A stretch of DNA of 64,000 bases from positions 124,001 through 188,000 of the forward strand of contig NZ_JABXIN010000013.1 in NCBI RefSeq assembly GCF_013373065.1, written 5' to 3'. The DNA comes from Algoriphagus sp. (lineage in GTDB: Bacteria; Bacteroidota; Bacteroidia; Cytophagales; Cyclobacteriaceae). Shown piece after piece: positions 16,585 through 25,446 of this stretch. Under the pieces are notes generated by a model, which was given only the letters and a program-made list of their open reading frames with translations, searched no databases and had not been told where the DNA came from. Position numbers and translations under genes: made by a program. How positions within the stretch are numbered: position 1 is the first letter of the stretch; each line of letters starts with the position of its first letter.

Positions 16585-16618
16585 CAAAAAAGAGTAAGAC
16601 CGGGTGGGCCTTACTCTT
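16585..16618 (-). terminator. Rho-independent terminator of the TPR gene
   Basis: AAGAGTAAG (16590-16598) pairs with CTTACTCTT (16610-16618); on the minus strand a run of T follows (TTTTTTG). It lies 24 nt past the TPR-gene stop. Confidence 0.85.
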
Positions 16619-16642
16619 CTAATAATAGCTTATAGTTAAGCA

Positions 16643-17356
16643 TTACTTAGCGGCAAGGCCTTCTAAGCGAGCTTTATGTTTTCGGGCGAAAGAATACTCA
16701 TAGGACTCATAGTACTTGTCCTCGATTTCACCATATGCCTCAATAGCATCTTCAATTCGGCCAGCTTCTTCAAAAGCGATGGCTAATTTGTATAAATACT
16801 TAGGGGTGAAATACTTGTTTTCGTTGTAATTCGCAGCTTTTTCATAGTTAGAAATAGCCTTATCCAAGTCGCCACTTTCCAAGTAAGCATCACCTAGCAA
16901 AGAATATGCTTTTCCTTGTACCAAGTAATCATCAGAAGAAAACTTCTCCAAGTAGTTGATGGCCTCAGCAAAATTTTGCTCGGAAAGATAGATGGATCCC
17001 AAGTAGAAGTTCGCTAGGTTCGCTGCGTCGGTATTTGGATAATCTTCCACGATTTGCAAAAAGCCAGGGTTGATCCCGTCTCCATTCAAAGCAAAATCGA
17101 TACTGTCCTGCTCGTAGAAATATACCGCTTGGAACATTTCGGATTGGGCCTTGTCATTTTGGTTTTGATTGTTGATTTGGAAGAAAAGAATTCCTCCGAT
17201 CAACACGATCGCTGCGATCAAGACACCAGCCAATACTTTACTATTTTTCTTCAAAAAAGCCTCACCTCTGCTGAGACGCTCTGCAAGAACTTCAGGGTTC
17301 TCAAGCAAATCATTTGCTGGATCGTGTGCTGCCTTTTTGGAATGTTTCGTTGCCAT
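16643..17356 (-). CDS. Membrane-anchored tetratricopeptide repeat protein
   Basis: 237 residues from the ATG at 17356 (MATKHSKKAAHD). A polar N-terminus is followed by one helix at about 42-62 (VLAGVLIAAIVLIGGILFF) and TPR units from about 90 to 230 (for example ANFYLGSIYLSEQNFAEAINYLE and AYSLLGDAYLESGDLDKAI). The layout is like YfgM, an inner-membrane TPR protein that works with the PpiD and Sec machinery in E. coli, though that role is not shown here. The promoter at 17377-17406 is one of the best in the window and supports this start over one 9 nt upstream. Confidence 0.85.
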   Translation of the reverse strand: MATKHSKKAAHDPANDLLENPEVLAERLSRGEAFLKKNSKVLAGVLIAAIVLIGGILFFQINNQNQNDKAQSEMFQAVYFYEQDSIDFALNGDGINPGFLQIVEDYPNTDAANLANFYLGSIYLSEQNFAEAINYLEKFSSDDYLVQGKAYSLLGDAYLESGDLDKAISNYEKAANYNENKYFTPKYLYKLAIAFEEAGRIEDAIEAYGEIEDKYYESYEYSFARKHKARLEGLAAK

Positions 17357-17376
17357 GTTACTCAATTTTCGAGTCG

Positions 17377-17406
17377 CAAATATACAGTTTTTATGATTTA
17401 CACAAA
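17377..17406 (-). promoter_or_regulatory. Strong Bacteroidota promoter of the TPR gene
   Basis: On the minus strand TTTG (17406-17403), 18 bp, TATATTTG (17384-17377): both elements match the Bacteroidota consensus exactly, 20 nt before the ATG. Confidence 0.7.
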
Positions 17407-17411
17407 GTCAA

Positions 17412-17447
17412 AGAAAAAAGCCATGAATTCAATTGAATCATGGCTTT
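17412..17447 (-). terminator. Rho-independent terminator of pdhA
   Basis: AAAGCCATGA (17417-17426) pairs with TCATGGCTTT (17438-17447), with further pairing inside the loop, and T-rich sequence follows on the minus strand. It is 20 nt past the pdhA stop. Confidence 0.85.
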
Positions 17448-17466
17448 AGGTCTGTGGTTTTGATTC

Positions 17467-18486
17467 TTATTCCATGACGAAAGGATAGTCCTCCTGAACG
17501 TAGACATCTTTGAAGGCATCCTGTCCATCAGGCCAAGGAGATTCTTCAGCAAATTTGACTGCGTCAGCTACTTGCTGCTTCACTTTTGCATTGATTGCAG
17601 AAATCTCCTCCTCGGTCAAAATATTGTTATCCTGAATGGTCTTCAAAACCTGTTCGACAGGATCTTTTTTCTTGTATTCCTCTACCTCCTCTTTGGTTCG
17701 GTACTTTTGAGGATCAGACATGGAATGTCCTTTGTATCGGTAGGTTCTGAATTCCAAAAGTGTAGGTCCATCTCCTCTTCGAGCTCTTTCTGCAGCTTCG
17801 GCTACTGCCTCATGCACTGCCTCTACGTTCATTCCGTCAACAGGGAAAGAAGGCATGTCATATCCGTCACCAATTTTATAAAGCTCAGTTACGTTAGAAG
17901 TACGCGCAACGGAAGTACCCATTGCATAGCCATTGTTTTCGATGACGAAAATAACAGGCGTTTTGTATAACATGGCTAGGTTGAAAGCCTCATGGACCGC
18001 ACCTTGTCTTACAGCTCCATCACCCATGTGACAGATGCAAAGATTCTTCGTGCCTTTGTATTTTTCAGCAAAGCCAATTCCCAAACCCATAGGTACTTGA
18101 GCACCTACGATTCCATGGCCTCCCATGAAATTTCGCTCTTTGTCAAAAATGTGCATGGATCCACCTTTGCCTTTGGTGGTTCCAGTAGCTTTTCCATAAA
18201 GCTCGGCCATGACTGCTCCAGGGTCTGTTCCCAAGCCCAGTGGATGCGCATGATCTCTGTAGGCGGTAATCCACTTATCATCTTTTTCCAGAGCAGTAAT
18301 TGCTCCTGAGGCACAGGCCTCTTGTCCGATGTAGAGGTGACAGAATCCTCGGATTTTTTGTTGACCATAAAGTTGGCCTGCCTTTTCCTCAAACCTTCTC
18401 ATCAAAAGCATGCTTTCATACCAGAAGGCATAGGTTTCCTTGGAATATTTTACTTTGGACTTACTCGCTGCGCTTCTCTTTGCCAT
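17467..18486 (-). CDS. pdhA: Pyruvate dehydrogenase E1 component, alpha subunit
   Basis: 339 residues. The thiamine-diphosphate motif runs from GDGAVRQGAVHEAFNLA to IENNGYAM (GDG-x27-NN type). The N-terminal MRRFEEKAGQLYGQQKIRGF and the phosphorylation-loop-like region YRYKGHSMSDPQKYR are typical of E1 alpha. It decarboxylates pyruvate and passes the acetyl group to E2. No beta subunit or E2 gene is adjacent: a terminator follows directly and the upstream gene is the divergent recF, so the complex is encoded elsewhere in part. Confidence 0.95.
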   Translation of the reverse strand: MAKRSAASKSKVKYSKETYAFWYESMLLMRRFEEKAGQLYGQQKIRGFCHLYIGQEACASGAITALEKDDKWITAYRDHAHPLGLGTDPGAVMAELYGKATGTTKGKGGSMHIFDKERNFMGGHGIVGAQVPMGLGIGFAEKYKGTKNLCICHMGDGAVRQGAVHEAFNLAMLYKTPVIFVIENNGYAMGTSVARTSNVTELYKIGDGYDMPSFPVDGMNVEAVHEAVAEAAERARRGDGPTLLEFRTYRYKGHSMSDPQKYRTKEEVEEYKKKDPVEQVLKTIQDNNILTEEEISAINAKVKQQVADAVKFAEESPWPDGQDAFKDVYVQEDYPFVME

Positions 18487-18519
18487 ATCGTACTAATCAA
18501 AATATGCTAATTTAGGCCC

Positions 18520-18527
18520 CAAATATA
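18520..18527 (-). promoter_or_regulatory. -7 box of the pdhA promoter
   Basis: The minus strand reads TATATTTG, an exact TAnnTTTG box 33 nt before the pdhA ATG. The upstream element is weak. Confidence 0.45.
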
Positions 18528-18577
18528 ACCAACCTCTCCTAAAAATCAGGCTGCCATTAAAATTATTCCTGTAGCTC

Positions 18578-19684
18578 ATGTATCTAAAGTCCCTGGAACT
18601 CTTACAATTCAAAAATCATGAGAAAACCCGGTTGGACTTTTCCACTCAGATCAATTGTTTCACTGGCTTAAACGGGAGTGGCAAAACCAATATTTTGGAC
18701 GGGATTCACTACCTGTCTTTAACCAAAAGTGCGGTCCAGTCCAGCGACTCCCTCAATGTGCAGCATGAGCGCGATTTATTCGCAATTAAGGGTCAATTTG
18801 AAATTAATGAAAAACCTCTGGAAGTGAGATGTACTTTCGAGTTGGGAAAAAAGAAGCAGATCTGGCAAAATGGGAAAGTGCTGGACAAAACTTCCGAGCA
18901 TGTAGGCTTAATTCCCTTGGTACTGATCGCACCGGATGATACCGAACTGATCAAAGGAGGCAGTGAAGGTCGCCGCAAATTCTTCGATGGGTTATTGTCG
19001 CAATTGGATCGAAATTACCTAGCTGAATTAATCCGATATCATCATTTTTTGAAGCAACGAAATGCACTCTTGAAGCAATTCGCTGAGATAGGGAGAAGAG
19101 ACTTGACACTTTTGGGAAGTTATGATGCGGAAATGGTCCGGCTAAGCCAAACGTTGGCGAAAAGAAGAAATGAACTGATGTCGGAATTAGCGCCTTTGCT
19201 TCAACAGCATTATGCCGAAATTTCCCAGGGCCAGGAAAAGGTGAGTGTGCAGTATGAAACAGAGGCTATGCGAGCTGATTTCCCTGATTATTTTCAAGAG
19301 CTTCGGAAAAAAGACTTCATCACCAAAAATTCCAATGCAGGAATCCATAAGGATGATTATAGTTTCTTGATTGGTGAACATCCAATCCGAAAAATCGGAA
19401 GCCAGGGCCAACAGAAGTCGTTTATCATTGCTTTGAAGTTGGCGCAATTTCAGATTTTTGAGCAAGCAAAAGGGGAGAAACCACTTTTATTACTGGATGA
19501 TATTTTTGACAAGTTGGATGATATCCGGATCGCTCAGATGATGCAATTGATTTCCAAGCATACTTTTGGACAGATCTTTTTGACTGATGCACGCCCTGAA
19601 CGATCTCATGCGATTTTGACCCAATTGGATTCGGAAGTCTTTTTCTTTGGAGTGGAAAAAGGAAAAGTAAATCCGAAGCAATAA
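18578..19684 (+). CDS. recF: DNA replication/repair protein RecF
   Basis: 368 residues. The Walker A motif is GLNGSGKTN (30-38), LLLLDDIFDKLDD is the Walker B region, and the signature motif is in the segment GSQGQQKSF. It binds DNA gaps with RecR and loads RecA in single-strand gap repair. Length is normal. It starts 91 nt from the divergent pdhA and ends in a hairpin terminator, so it is a single-gene unit, unlike the dnaA-dnaN-recF clusters of many other bacteria. Confidence 0.95.
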   Translation: MYLKSLELLQFKNHEKTRLDFSTQINCFTGLNGSGKTNILDGIHYLSLTKSAVQSSDSLNVQHERDLFAIKGQFEINEKPLEVRCTFELGKKKQIWQNGKVLDKTSEHVGLIPLVLIAPDDTELIKGGSEGRRKFFDGLLSQLDRNYLAELIRYHHFLKQRNALLKQFAEIGRRDLTLLGSYDAEMVRLSQTLAKRRNELMSELAPLLQQHYAEISQGQEKVSVQYETEAMRADFPDYFQELRKKDFITKNSNAGIHKDDYSFLIGEHPIRKIGSQGQQKSFIIALKLAQFQIFEQAKGEKPLLLLDDIFDKLDDIRIAQMMQLISKHTFGQIFLTDARPERSHAILTQLDSEVFFFGVEKGKVNPKQ

Positions 19685-19708
19685 AAAAAGAGGCCGAAGC
19701 CTCTTTAA
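19684..19708 (+). terminator. Terminator hairpin between recF and the nucleotidyltransferase gene
   Basis: AAAGAGGC (19687-19694) pairs with GCCTCTTT (19699-19706), 4-nt loop. A-rich on the left and short T-run on the right, so it can serve both convergent genes. Confidence 0.8.
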
Positions 19709-19712
19709 ATGA

Positions 19713-20615
19713 TTACCACAATTTTTCAGGATATTCTCCGCTTTCATGTAATTTTTTCAGCGCCTCAATCACTACCGGTTTATCTTCCGTGTAGGTCACG
19801 CCAAACCAAGTTTTGCCACCTGGAAGAATTTCGAAGGCAGCTTTTCCGGATTGAATCAAATTATTCGCGACAGTTGGGATGTAAAATTCCGATTTGAGAT
19901 TTTCTAGGTTGGCAGGAAGAAAATCCATCCACATTTGCTCAATATCTACAAATACGGCTGGGTGGAAGCCCCAAAAATTCATAGAAACAGGAGTATTTTC
20001 CGGAATTTCAATGATTTCACCTTCTCCTCTGCTCACAATTTTGTCTCCTTCGCGAGCAATAGAAGTTCGTTCTGTCATGCCGATGAGCTGCCCTTTTTCA
20101 TTGGTTTGGCAAACTCCACGGCTTACGGTCCCGTTTTCAGAAAGCACGTTTTGGATGGCATACCCTACCATGGCATGAAGGCCTGGCTTAACTTCTGCCG
20201 AAAGGAATTTCCCTAATACCTCAAAAGCCTCTTTTCCATAAAAATCATCCGCATTGATCACGGCAAAAGGTTCTTGAATGGCATCCTTGGCGCAAAGAAC
20301 TGCATGGGCGGTCCCAAATGGCTTTTTACGATCAGCCTGCTTAAATGCTTCAGGGACGAAGCTGTCTAAGGATTGAATCACCCAGTCCACTTCGATTTTT
20401 CCGTCTAACTTAGGCAGGAATTTTTCTTTGGCTACTTCCAATATTTCCTCACGAACGATGAATACGACTTTCCCGAATCCAGCTCGTATCGCATCAAAAA
20501 TCGAGTATTCTAGGATGGTTTCGCCGTTGGGGCCAAAGCCATCAATTTGCTTATTTCCGCCATAGCGGCTTCCCATTCCGGCAGCTAAAACTAATAAAGT
20601 TGGTTTTTGAGTCAT
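19713..20615 (-). CDS. Sugar-nucleotide-type nucleotidyltransferase
   Basis: 300 residues from the ATG at 20615 (MTQKPTLLVLAAG). An NTP-transferase domain begins with the nucleotide-binding LVLAAGMGSRYGGNKQ, has GTAHAVLCAK and the metal-binding VINADDFYG, and continues to FGVTYTEDKP. These proteins transfer a nucleotidyl group to a sugar phosphate or a related phosphate. The exact substrate cannot be read from sequence and no sugar pathway gene is adjacent. An in-frame start at 20645 is possible but adds nothing recognisable. Confidence 0.85.
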   Translation of the reverse strand: MTQKPTLLVLAAGMGSRYGGNKQIDGFGPNGETILEYSIFDAIRAGFGKVVFIVREEILEVAKEKFLPKLDGKIEVDWVIQSLDSFVPEAFKQADRKKPFGTAHAVLCAKDAIQEPFAVINADDFYGKEAFEVLGKFLSAEVKPGLHAMVGYAIQNVLSENGTVSRGVCQTNEKGQLIGMTERTSIAREGDKIVSRGEGEIIEIPENTPVSMNFWGFHPAVFVDIEQMWMDFLPANLENLKSEFYIPTVANNLIQSGKAAFEILPGGKTWFGVTYTEDKPVVIEALKKLHESGEYPEKLW

Positions 20616-20732
20616 GTTTCTGTATTCCATATAAAAACGCTGCAAAATTAATCGAATTGCCGGCGGTCACAAGGTCAAACCGGAAACAAATTCGATTGCT
20701 TCAGTTTATTTTTTATCCTGAATTTTAAAAAT

Positions 20733-20826
20733 GGAGGGTTTATTTTTTAAAAAGTAGCTTCAATTTGAACCTAGAATCCTTTTTTAGACAAAAAAATATT
20801 GAATTGATATATTTTTTTTACCCTCC
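20733..20826. repeat. Spaced inverted repeat upstream of glnB
   Basis: GGAGGGT (20733-20739) and ACCCTCC (20820-20826) are inverted copies 80 bp apart in a very AT-rich leader of the glnB-amt operon. The pairing is short and could be chance. Confidence 0.25.
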
Positions 20827-20898
20827 TTTTCATTTTTGTTTAATTTTTGAATTACTTTCATGCCAAATTCTCAACAAAGCCTTAAACCTATTGTGAAA

Positions 20899-21237
20899 AT
20901 GAAAAAAATTGAAGCGATTATTCGAACCTCCCGCTTCGAGCAAATCCATACTTGCCTCTCAGGCTTGGGAGTAAAATTCCTCTCTTTTTACGAGATCAAA
21001 GGGATGGGTTTTGAGCATGCACGCCAAGAAATGTATCGAGGGGTAGCCTATGAGCCTGCTTACATTCCAAGGACAAAATTAGAAATCGTGGTACCCGATG
21101 AGTTGAAAGATTCCGTGATACAGTGCATCCTTTCCGAAGGGAAAACTGGGGAAATCGGAGACGGGAAAATCTTTGTCTTTGATGTCTTGGAAGCCTATCG
21201 AATTCGAAACAATGATACGGGAGAAAGCGCGCTTTGA
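20899..21237 (+). CDS. glnB: P-II family nitrogen regulatory protein
   Basis: 112 residues from the ATG at 20899 (MKKIEAIIRTSRF), the canonical P-II start and length; an in-frame ATG at 20860 would add 13 residues not usual for the family. The T-loop contains MYRGVAYEPAY, in which the second tyrosine (MYRGVAY) matches the uridylylated Tyr51 position, and the C-terminal nucleotide-binding segment is TGEIGDGKIFVFDV. P-II proteins bind ATP/ADP and 2-oxoglutarate and control ammonium transport. The amt gene starts 31 nt downstream, the usual pairing. Confidence 0.93.
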   Translation: MKKIEAIIRTSRFEQIHTCLSGLGVKFLSFYEIKGMGFEHARQEMYRGVAYEPAYIPRTKLEIVVPDELKDSVIQCILSEGKTGEIGDGKIFVFDVLEAYRIRNNDTGESAL

Positions 21238-21268
21238 TTTTATCATTTAAAAAGAATCACTCAAACCT

Positions 21269-22498
21269 ATGCAAGACTTATTTACCATTAATAATTTGTG
21301 GATGATGATGGCGACCATTTTGGTCTTCATCATGCACTTGGGCTTTGCCAGTCTCGAAGCCGGACTCACACGAGCCAAAAATACTGTCAACATTCTCTTT
21401 AAAAACACCATAATTCCTGCCATTGGTCTTTTAACCTATGCCTTGGTTGGTTTTAACTTAATGTATCCGGGAGCAGGATTTGAAGGCTCTGTCTTCGGAT
21501 TTGCCGGATTTGGATTGAGTTTGCCAGAGGGCTGGGATACCTCAAATTATAATGAAGGCTATACCTATTTTACGGAATTCATTTTCCAAGCCATGTTTGC
21601 AGCAACAGCGGCTACGATCGTATCTGGTGCGGTAGCTGAGCGAATCAAATTGGGCCCCTTCATTTTCTTTTCAATCCTATATGTAGCAATCTGTTATCCC
21701 ATTGTCGGTATGTGGAAATGGGGTGGAGGATTTTTGAATACTTTAGATACGCCTTTTTATGATTTTGCAGGTTCTACTATTGTCCATTCCGTAGGAGGAT
21801 GGGGCGCTTTAGTGGGAGCATTTTTGCTCGGACCTCGTATTGGGAAATATACCGAACGCGGTATGAGTGCCATTCCAGGCCACAATCTTCCATTGGCCAC
21901 TTTCGGGGTATTTCTACTTTGGTTTGGCTGGTTCGGGTTCAATGGAGGTTCAGTATTAAGTGCCAGCCCCGGCGCCGTTTCCAAAGTATTTGTTACCACT
22001 TCTATTGCTGCTTCTGCTGGTGCTTTTGGTGCTTTGTTTATTTCCTATTTGAAATTCAAGTCATACGATATCACCATGGTGCTGAATGGGATTTTAGCAG
22101 GTCTGGTGGGAATTACAGCAGGAGCTGATCAGATGGGAGTAGGAGAGTCGGCAATCATAGGATTTATCGCAGGGGGATTGATCGTTTTTGCCGTTGTTTT
22201 CTTCGATAAGGTCAAAATTGATGATCCAGTTGGTGCGATTTCAGTGCACTTGGTTGGAGGTATCTGGGGAACTTTAGCTGTTGGGATTTTCGGAGAATTA
22301 GCCGGCTGGGGTCAGTTTGTTTCCCAATTAATCGGTGTTGGAGCTGTAGGGTTTTTCTGTGTTTTGTTTTCAGGATTGATTTTCTACACCATGAAGCGAA
22401 CAGTCGGTATTCGAGTGGATGAACGAGAAGAAGTGGAAGGGCTCGATATCAACGAGCATGGCATGAGAGCTTATCCAGATTTTGCAAGTAAAGATTAA
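21269..22498 (+). CDS. amt: Ammonium transporter (Amt family)
   Basis: 409 residues, about eleven membrane helices. The Amt signature is visible: DLFTINNLWMMMATILVFIM at the N-terminus, the first pore histidine in STIVHSVGGWGALVG and the second in SVHLVGGIWGTL. The cytoplasmic C-terminal tail ends with GLDINEHGMRAYPDF, the region P-II contacts in AmtB complexes. It is co-transcribed with glnB just upstream, so its gating by P-II is expected. No signal peptide precedes the first helix. A terminator follows. Confidence 0.95.
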   Translation: MQDLFTINNLWMMMATILVFIMHLGFASLEAGLTRAKNTVNILFKNTIIPAIGLLTYALVGFNLMYPGAGFEGSVFGFAGFGLSLPEGWDTSNYNEGYTYFTEFIFQAMFAATAATIVSGAVAERIKLGPFIFFSILYVAICYPIVGMWKWGGGFLNTLDTPFYDFAGSTIVHSVGGWGALVGAFLLGPRIGKYTERGMSAIPGHNLPLATFGVFLLWFGWFGFNGGSVLSASPGAVSKVFVTTSIAASAGAFGALFISYLKFKSYDITMVLNGILAGLVGITAGADQMGVGESAIIGFIAGGLIVFAVVFFDKVKIDDPVGAISVHLVGGIWGTLAVGIFGELAGWGQFVSQLIGVGAVGFFCVLFSGLIFYTMKRTVGIRVDEREEVEGLDINEHGMRAYPDFASKD

Positions 22499-22528
22499 AA
22501 ATAAAACCACCAATCAATCAACTAGCAG

Positions 22529-22557
22529 CGGAGGGCGAAAGTCCTCCGTTTTTTTTT
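22529..22557 (+). terminator. Rho-independent terminator of glnB-amt
   Basis: CGGAGG (22529-22534) pairs with CCTCCG (22543-22548), followed by nine T. Confidence 0.9.
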
Positions 22558-22562
22558 AGCAT

Positions 22563-22590
22563 AAAAAAACCCTGCTGATAAGCAGGGTTT
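22563..22590 (-). terminator. Rho-independent terminator of the small gene at 22596
   Basis: AAACCCTGCT (22567-22576) pairs with AGCAGGGTTT (22581-22590); on the minus strand a run of seven T includes the stem end. It begins 6 nt past the stop. Confidence 0.85.
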
Positions 22591-22595
22591 AAACT

Positions 22596-22784
22596 CTATA
22601 GGGCCGGTTGGAAGTACCGGTTTAATATGGCCAAATGGACCTTTCGGAACATTTTGTAACACCAGTCTCTAAATTCCTTCAACTCATTCGGTAAAATAAG
22701 TCTCAGGCCCTTTCGCAGCTCCTTCTCAAAGAGATACTTCGAGAAGCTCACCTTTTGCAAAATGGTCTTCACGTATTCTATCAT
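22596..22784 (-). CDS. Small hypothetical protein, 62 residues
   Basis: A short basic protein beginning MIEYVKTILQKVSFSKYLFE with a helical, amphipathic look and a Cys-Tyr in the middle (RDWCYKMF). It has its own strong terminator and lies between two unrelated plus-strand genes. Similar short proteins with a start like IEYVKTIL occur in Cytophagales, to my recollection, without assigned function. Reality as a gene rests on the terminator, the ATG and the normal-looking composition. Confidence 0.65.
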   Translation of the reverse strand: MIEYVKTILQKVSFSKYLFEKELRKGLRLILPNELKEFRDWCYKMFRKVHLAILNRYFQPAL

Positions 22785-22901
22785 AAGATCTAGAGTTTAG
22801 GGTTTATTTTAACTGATTTTAAGTAACCATACGGAGACAATATCCCTATAGTTACGTAAAATTGACGTTCGAGAAATTGAAATATCCTTAATTTCGCAAC
22901 C

Positions 22902-24350
22902 ATGTCTAAAACGCTGATCACTTCTATTTTGGTATGCTTGATTTCCCTTTTTACAGGGATTGCGTTGGCCCAGCAAGTGGAGGTGGAACTGGGACCTGAC
23001 CAAATCGGGCTCAACGAAACTTTCACGATTAAAATAAGTGTGGCTAATGAAAAAATCAAGTCCTACGATCAGTTCCCGGATATCCCAAGTTTTCAAAAGC
23101 AAGGGATTTCTCAGTCTTCTTCCATGAACGTGATCAATGGGCAGGTTACCAGCTCAAATAGTATCATCCAATACTACAAACCTACCCGTAAAGGGACTTT
23201 TACTCTTCCTTCTTTTTCTATTACGATCAATGGGAATCAGTTTAATTTTCAAGGAAAAGAAATAACCGTTGGGGATGCAGTAAGTAGCCAGCAGAATTCG
23301 GGAGGAGGGTTTTTTGATCCGTTTTCTGATTTTTTCGGAAGAACACAAGAGGAGCCTGAATACATCGAATTAGATGATGAAGCCTTTTTCTCCGTAACTG
23401 TTGATAAGGAAGAAATCTATGCCCGAGAAGGCTTTACTGTTGCATTAGCTTTTTATATGTCAGAGAATAATCAGGCTCCGTTTAATTTTTACAAACCCGG
23501 AGAGCAGCTGGATGATGTATTGAAAAAAATCAAGCCTACCCAAGCTTGGGAAGAAAATTACAATATTACCAATATCGAGCCTGAACAAGTCACCATCAAT
23601 GGAAAGCGCTGGGTTCGCTACAAGGTTTATGAAGCAACGTTTTTCCCTTTTTCTGAAGGTACGATTGAAATACCAAGCATTCCTTGGGAAATGATCAAGT
23701 ATAGGGTAGCCCGCAATCCAAGTTTCTTTGGCTCCAATCGCCAAGAAGATTTCAAGACCTTTTATTCTTCTCCCAAGGCTATTAATGTAAAACCCCTGCC
23801 TCCACACCCATTACGAAATGAAGTAGCTGTCGGGCAATTCCAACTACGGGAGAATATCACCAATCTCGAAGTTGAAACAGGACAAGGCTTCAATTATAAT
23901 TTCGGTATCAGTGGAGTAGGGAATATCAATTCTATTTCCCAACCAAAGCTCATCTCAGGTGGAAGCTTGAATACCTATGATCCTAATGTTCGTCAACAAA
24001 TTAACCGAGGCTATGGACGTGTATCGGGGATAAAGGAATATTCTTACTACATCACCTTAAACGAACCTGGGGAAGTGGATTTAGGGGATCATTTTGAGTG
24101 GATTTATTTTGATCCAGACAGAGCAGTATATGATACTTTGCGTCCCGCGGCCAAAATTCAAGTGGTGGGAGAAAGTAAAACCAACCAAGCAATTTCCAAT
24201 CAGCGCTTAGGAGGGATTTATGATCGAATCAGCGCGGAAGACAATAAGTTTTCAAACGAGCGATATAAATACTATTTTGGCACGGCTATTAATATCCTTT
24301 TGCTACTGACCGTAATCCTTTTGGCAGTGCTTATCATCCGTAACAAATAA
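22902..24350 (+). CDS. batD: BatD family protein
   Basis: 482 residues: signal peptide (about 1-23, ending ALA|QQ), a long beta-rich extracytoplasmic region, and one C-terminal helix (about 458-478) ending RNK. The opening [20 protein letters not shown], and [19 protein letters not shown], are family features of BatD, part of the Bat (Bacteroides aerotolerance) group. Other bat genes (MoxR, BatA, BatB) are not here. It overlaps aroC by one nucleotide (TAATG). A -7-like box TAATTTCG lies 5 nt before the ATG. Confidence 0.88.
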   Translation: MSKTLITSILVCLISLFTGIALAQQVEVELGPDQIGLNETFTIKISVANEKIKSYDQFPDIPSFQKQGISQSSSMNVINGQVTSSNSIIQYYKPTRKGTFTLPSFSITINGNQFNFQGKEITVGDAVSSQQNSGGGFFDPFSDFFGRTQEEPEYIELDDEAFFSVTVDKEEIYAREGFTVALAFYMSENNQAPFNFYKPGEQLDDVLKKIKPTQAWEENYNITNIEPEQVTINGKRWVRYKVYEATFFPFSEGTIEIPSIPWEMIKYRVARNPSFFGSNRQEDFKTFYSSPKAINVKPLPPHPLRNEVAVGQFQLRENITNLEVETGQGFNYNFGISGVGNINSISQPKLISGGSLNTYDPNVRQQINRGYGRVSGIKEYSYYITLNEPGEVDLGDHFEWIYFDPDRAVYDTLRPAAKIQVVGESKTNQAISNQRLGGIYDRISAEDNKFSNERYKYYFGTAINILLLLTVILLAVLIIRNK

Positions 24351-25435
24351 TGGGAAATTCATTCGGTAAACTTTTTAAAATCACCACATTTGGGGAATCA
24401 CATGGATTGGCTTTAGGCGTCATTCTTGAAGGTTGTCCTGCTGGTCTTTCTATTGATCCATCCTTCATTCAGTCTGAGATGCAGCGTCGTAAACCGGGCC
24501 AATCCAAAATTACTACGCAGCGAAAGGAAGAGGATGAAGTAGAAATTCTTTCCGGGGTTTTTGAGGGGAAAAGTACCGGTACCCCTATTGGCATTGTCAT
24601 TCGAAATGCCGATCAAAAGAGTAAGGATTATTCCCACATAGCAGATAAGTTTCGCCCTTCCCATGCAGATTTTACCTATTTCGAAAAATATGGAATACGC
24701 GATTACCGTGGAGGCGGAAGGAGTTCAGCGAGGGAAACTGCTGCACGGGTAGCGGCGGGTGCCATTGCCAAACTTTTACTTCAGGAAAAAGGAATTACGG
24801 TTCAGGCTTTTGTTTCACAAGTTGGTAGCTTGAAGCTGGAAAAGCCCTATCAGGAATTGGATTTAACTAAAACGGAAGACAATATTGTCCGATGTCCCGA
24901 TCCAGAGACCGCAGAGCAGATGATTGAACTAATCGACTCAGTTCGGAAGGATAGGGATACCATTGGAGGCGTCATCACTTGCGTTATCAAAAATACTCCT
25001 CCGGGATTAGGAGAACCTGTTTTTGATCGTTTGCATGCCGAATTAGGGAAGGCCATGCTTAGTATTAATGCGGTTAAAGGTTTTGAATATGGATCTGGCT
25101 TCGATGGAGTCACCATGCATGGGAGCCAGCATAATGATTCTTTTGTAAAAGAGGGGAATCAAATCAGAACGACAACTAATCATTCTGGGGGAATTCAAGG
25201 CGGAATTTCCAATGGAGAAGACATTTATTTCCGGGTAGCATTTAAACCCGTAGCCACGATCATGCAGGATCAGGATTCGGTCAATGAAGCTGGCGAAGCT
25301 GTGACAGTTTCTGGGAAAGGTCGACATGACCCCTGCGTTGTTCCTCGAGCTGTACCGATTGTGGAAGCGATGGCAGCTTTGGTCATTGCCGATTACTTAT
25401 TATTGTCAAAAAGCGATAAAATTCAAGATATATAA
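24350..25435 (+). CDS. aroC: Chorismate synthase
   Basis: 361 residues of normal length. The enzyme makes chorismate from EPSP with reduced FMN, the last common step of aromatic amino acid synthesis. Recognisable signatures are [18 protein letters not shown] near the N-terminus, [19 protein letters not shown], and [16 protein letters not shown] with [16 protein letters not shown] near the C-terminus. It is translationally coupled to batD upstream (1-nt overlap) and 11 nt before a symporter gene. Confidence 0.96.
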   Translation: MGNSFGKLFKITTFGESHGLALGVILEGCPAGLSIDPSFIQSEMQRRKPGQSKITTQRKEEDEVEILSGVFEGKSTGTPIGIVIRNADQKSKDYSHIADKFRPSHADFTYFEKYGIRDYRGGGRSSARETAARVAAGAIAKLLLQEKGITVQAFVSQVGSLKLEKPYQELDLTKTEDNIVRCPDPETAEQMIELIDSVRKDRDTIGGVITCVIKNTPPGLGEPVFDRLHAELGKAMLSINAVKGFEYGSGFDGVTMHGSQHNDSFVKEGNQIRTTTNHSGGIQGGISNGEDIYFRVAFKPVATIMQDQDSVNEAGEAVTVSGKGRHDPCVVPRAVPIVEAMAALVIADYLLLSKSDKIQDI

Positions 25436-25446
25436 ATCCAAGCAGG

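Noticed and set aside
20733..20826. Possible riboswitch or sigma-54 element before glnB-amt
   Set aside because: Only a 7-bp spaced inverted repeat is present; no GG-N10-GC-type element or aptamer-like fold was found.
20860..20898. 13-residue extension of the P-II protein
   Set aside because: P-II proteins start at MKKIEAI; the extra residues have no family match, though an ATG is present.
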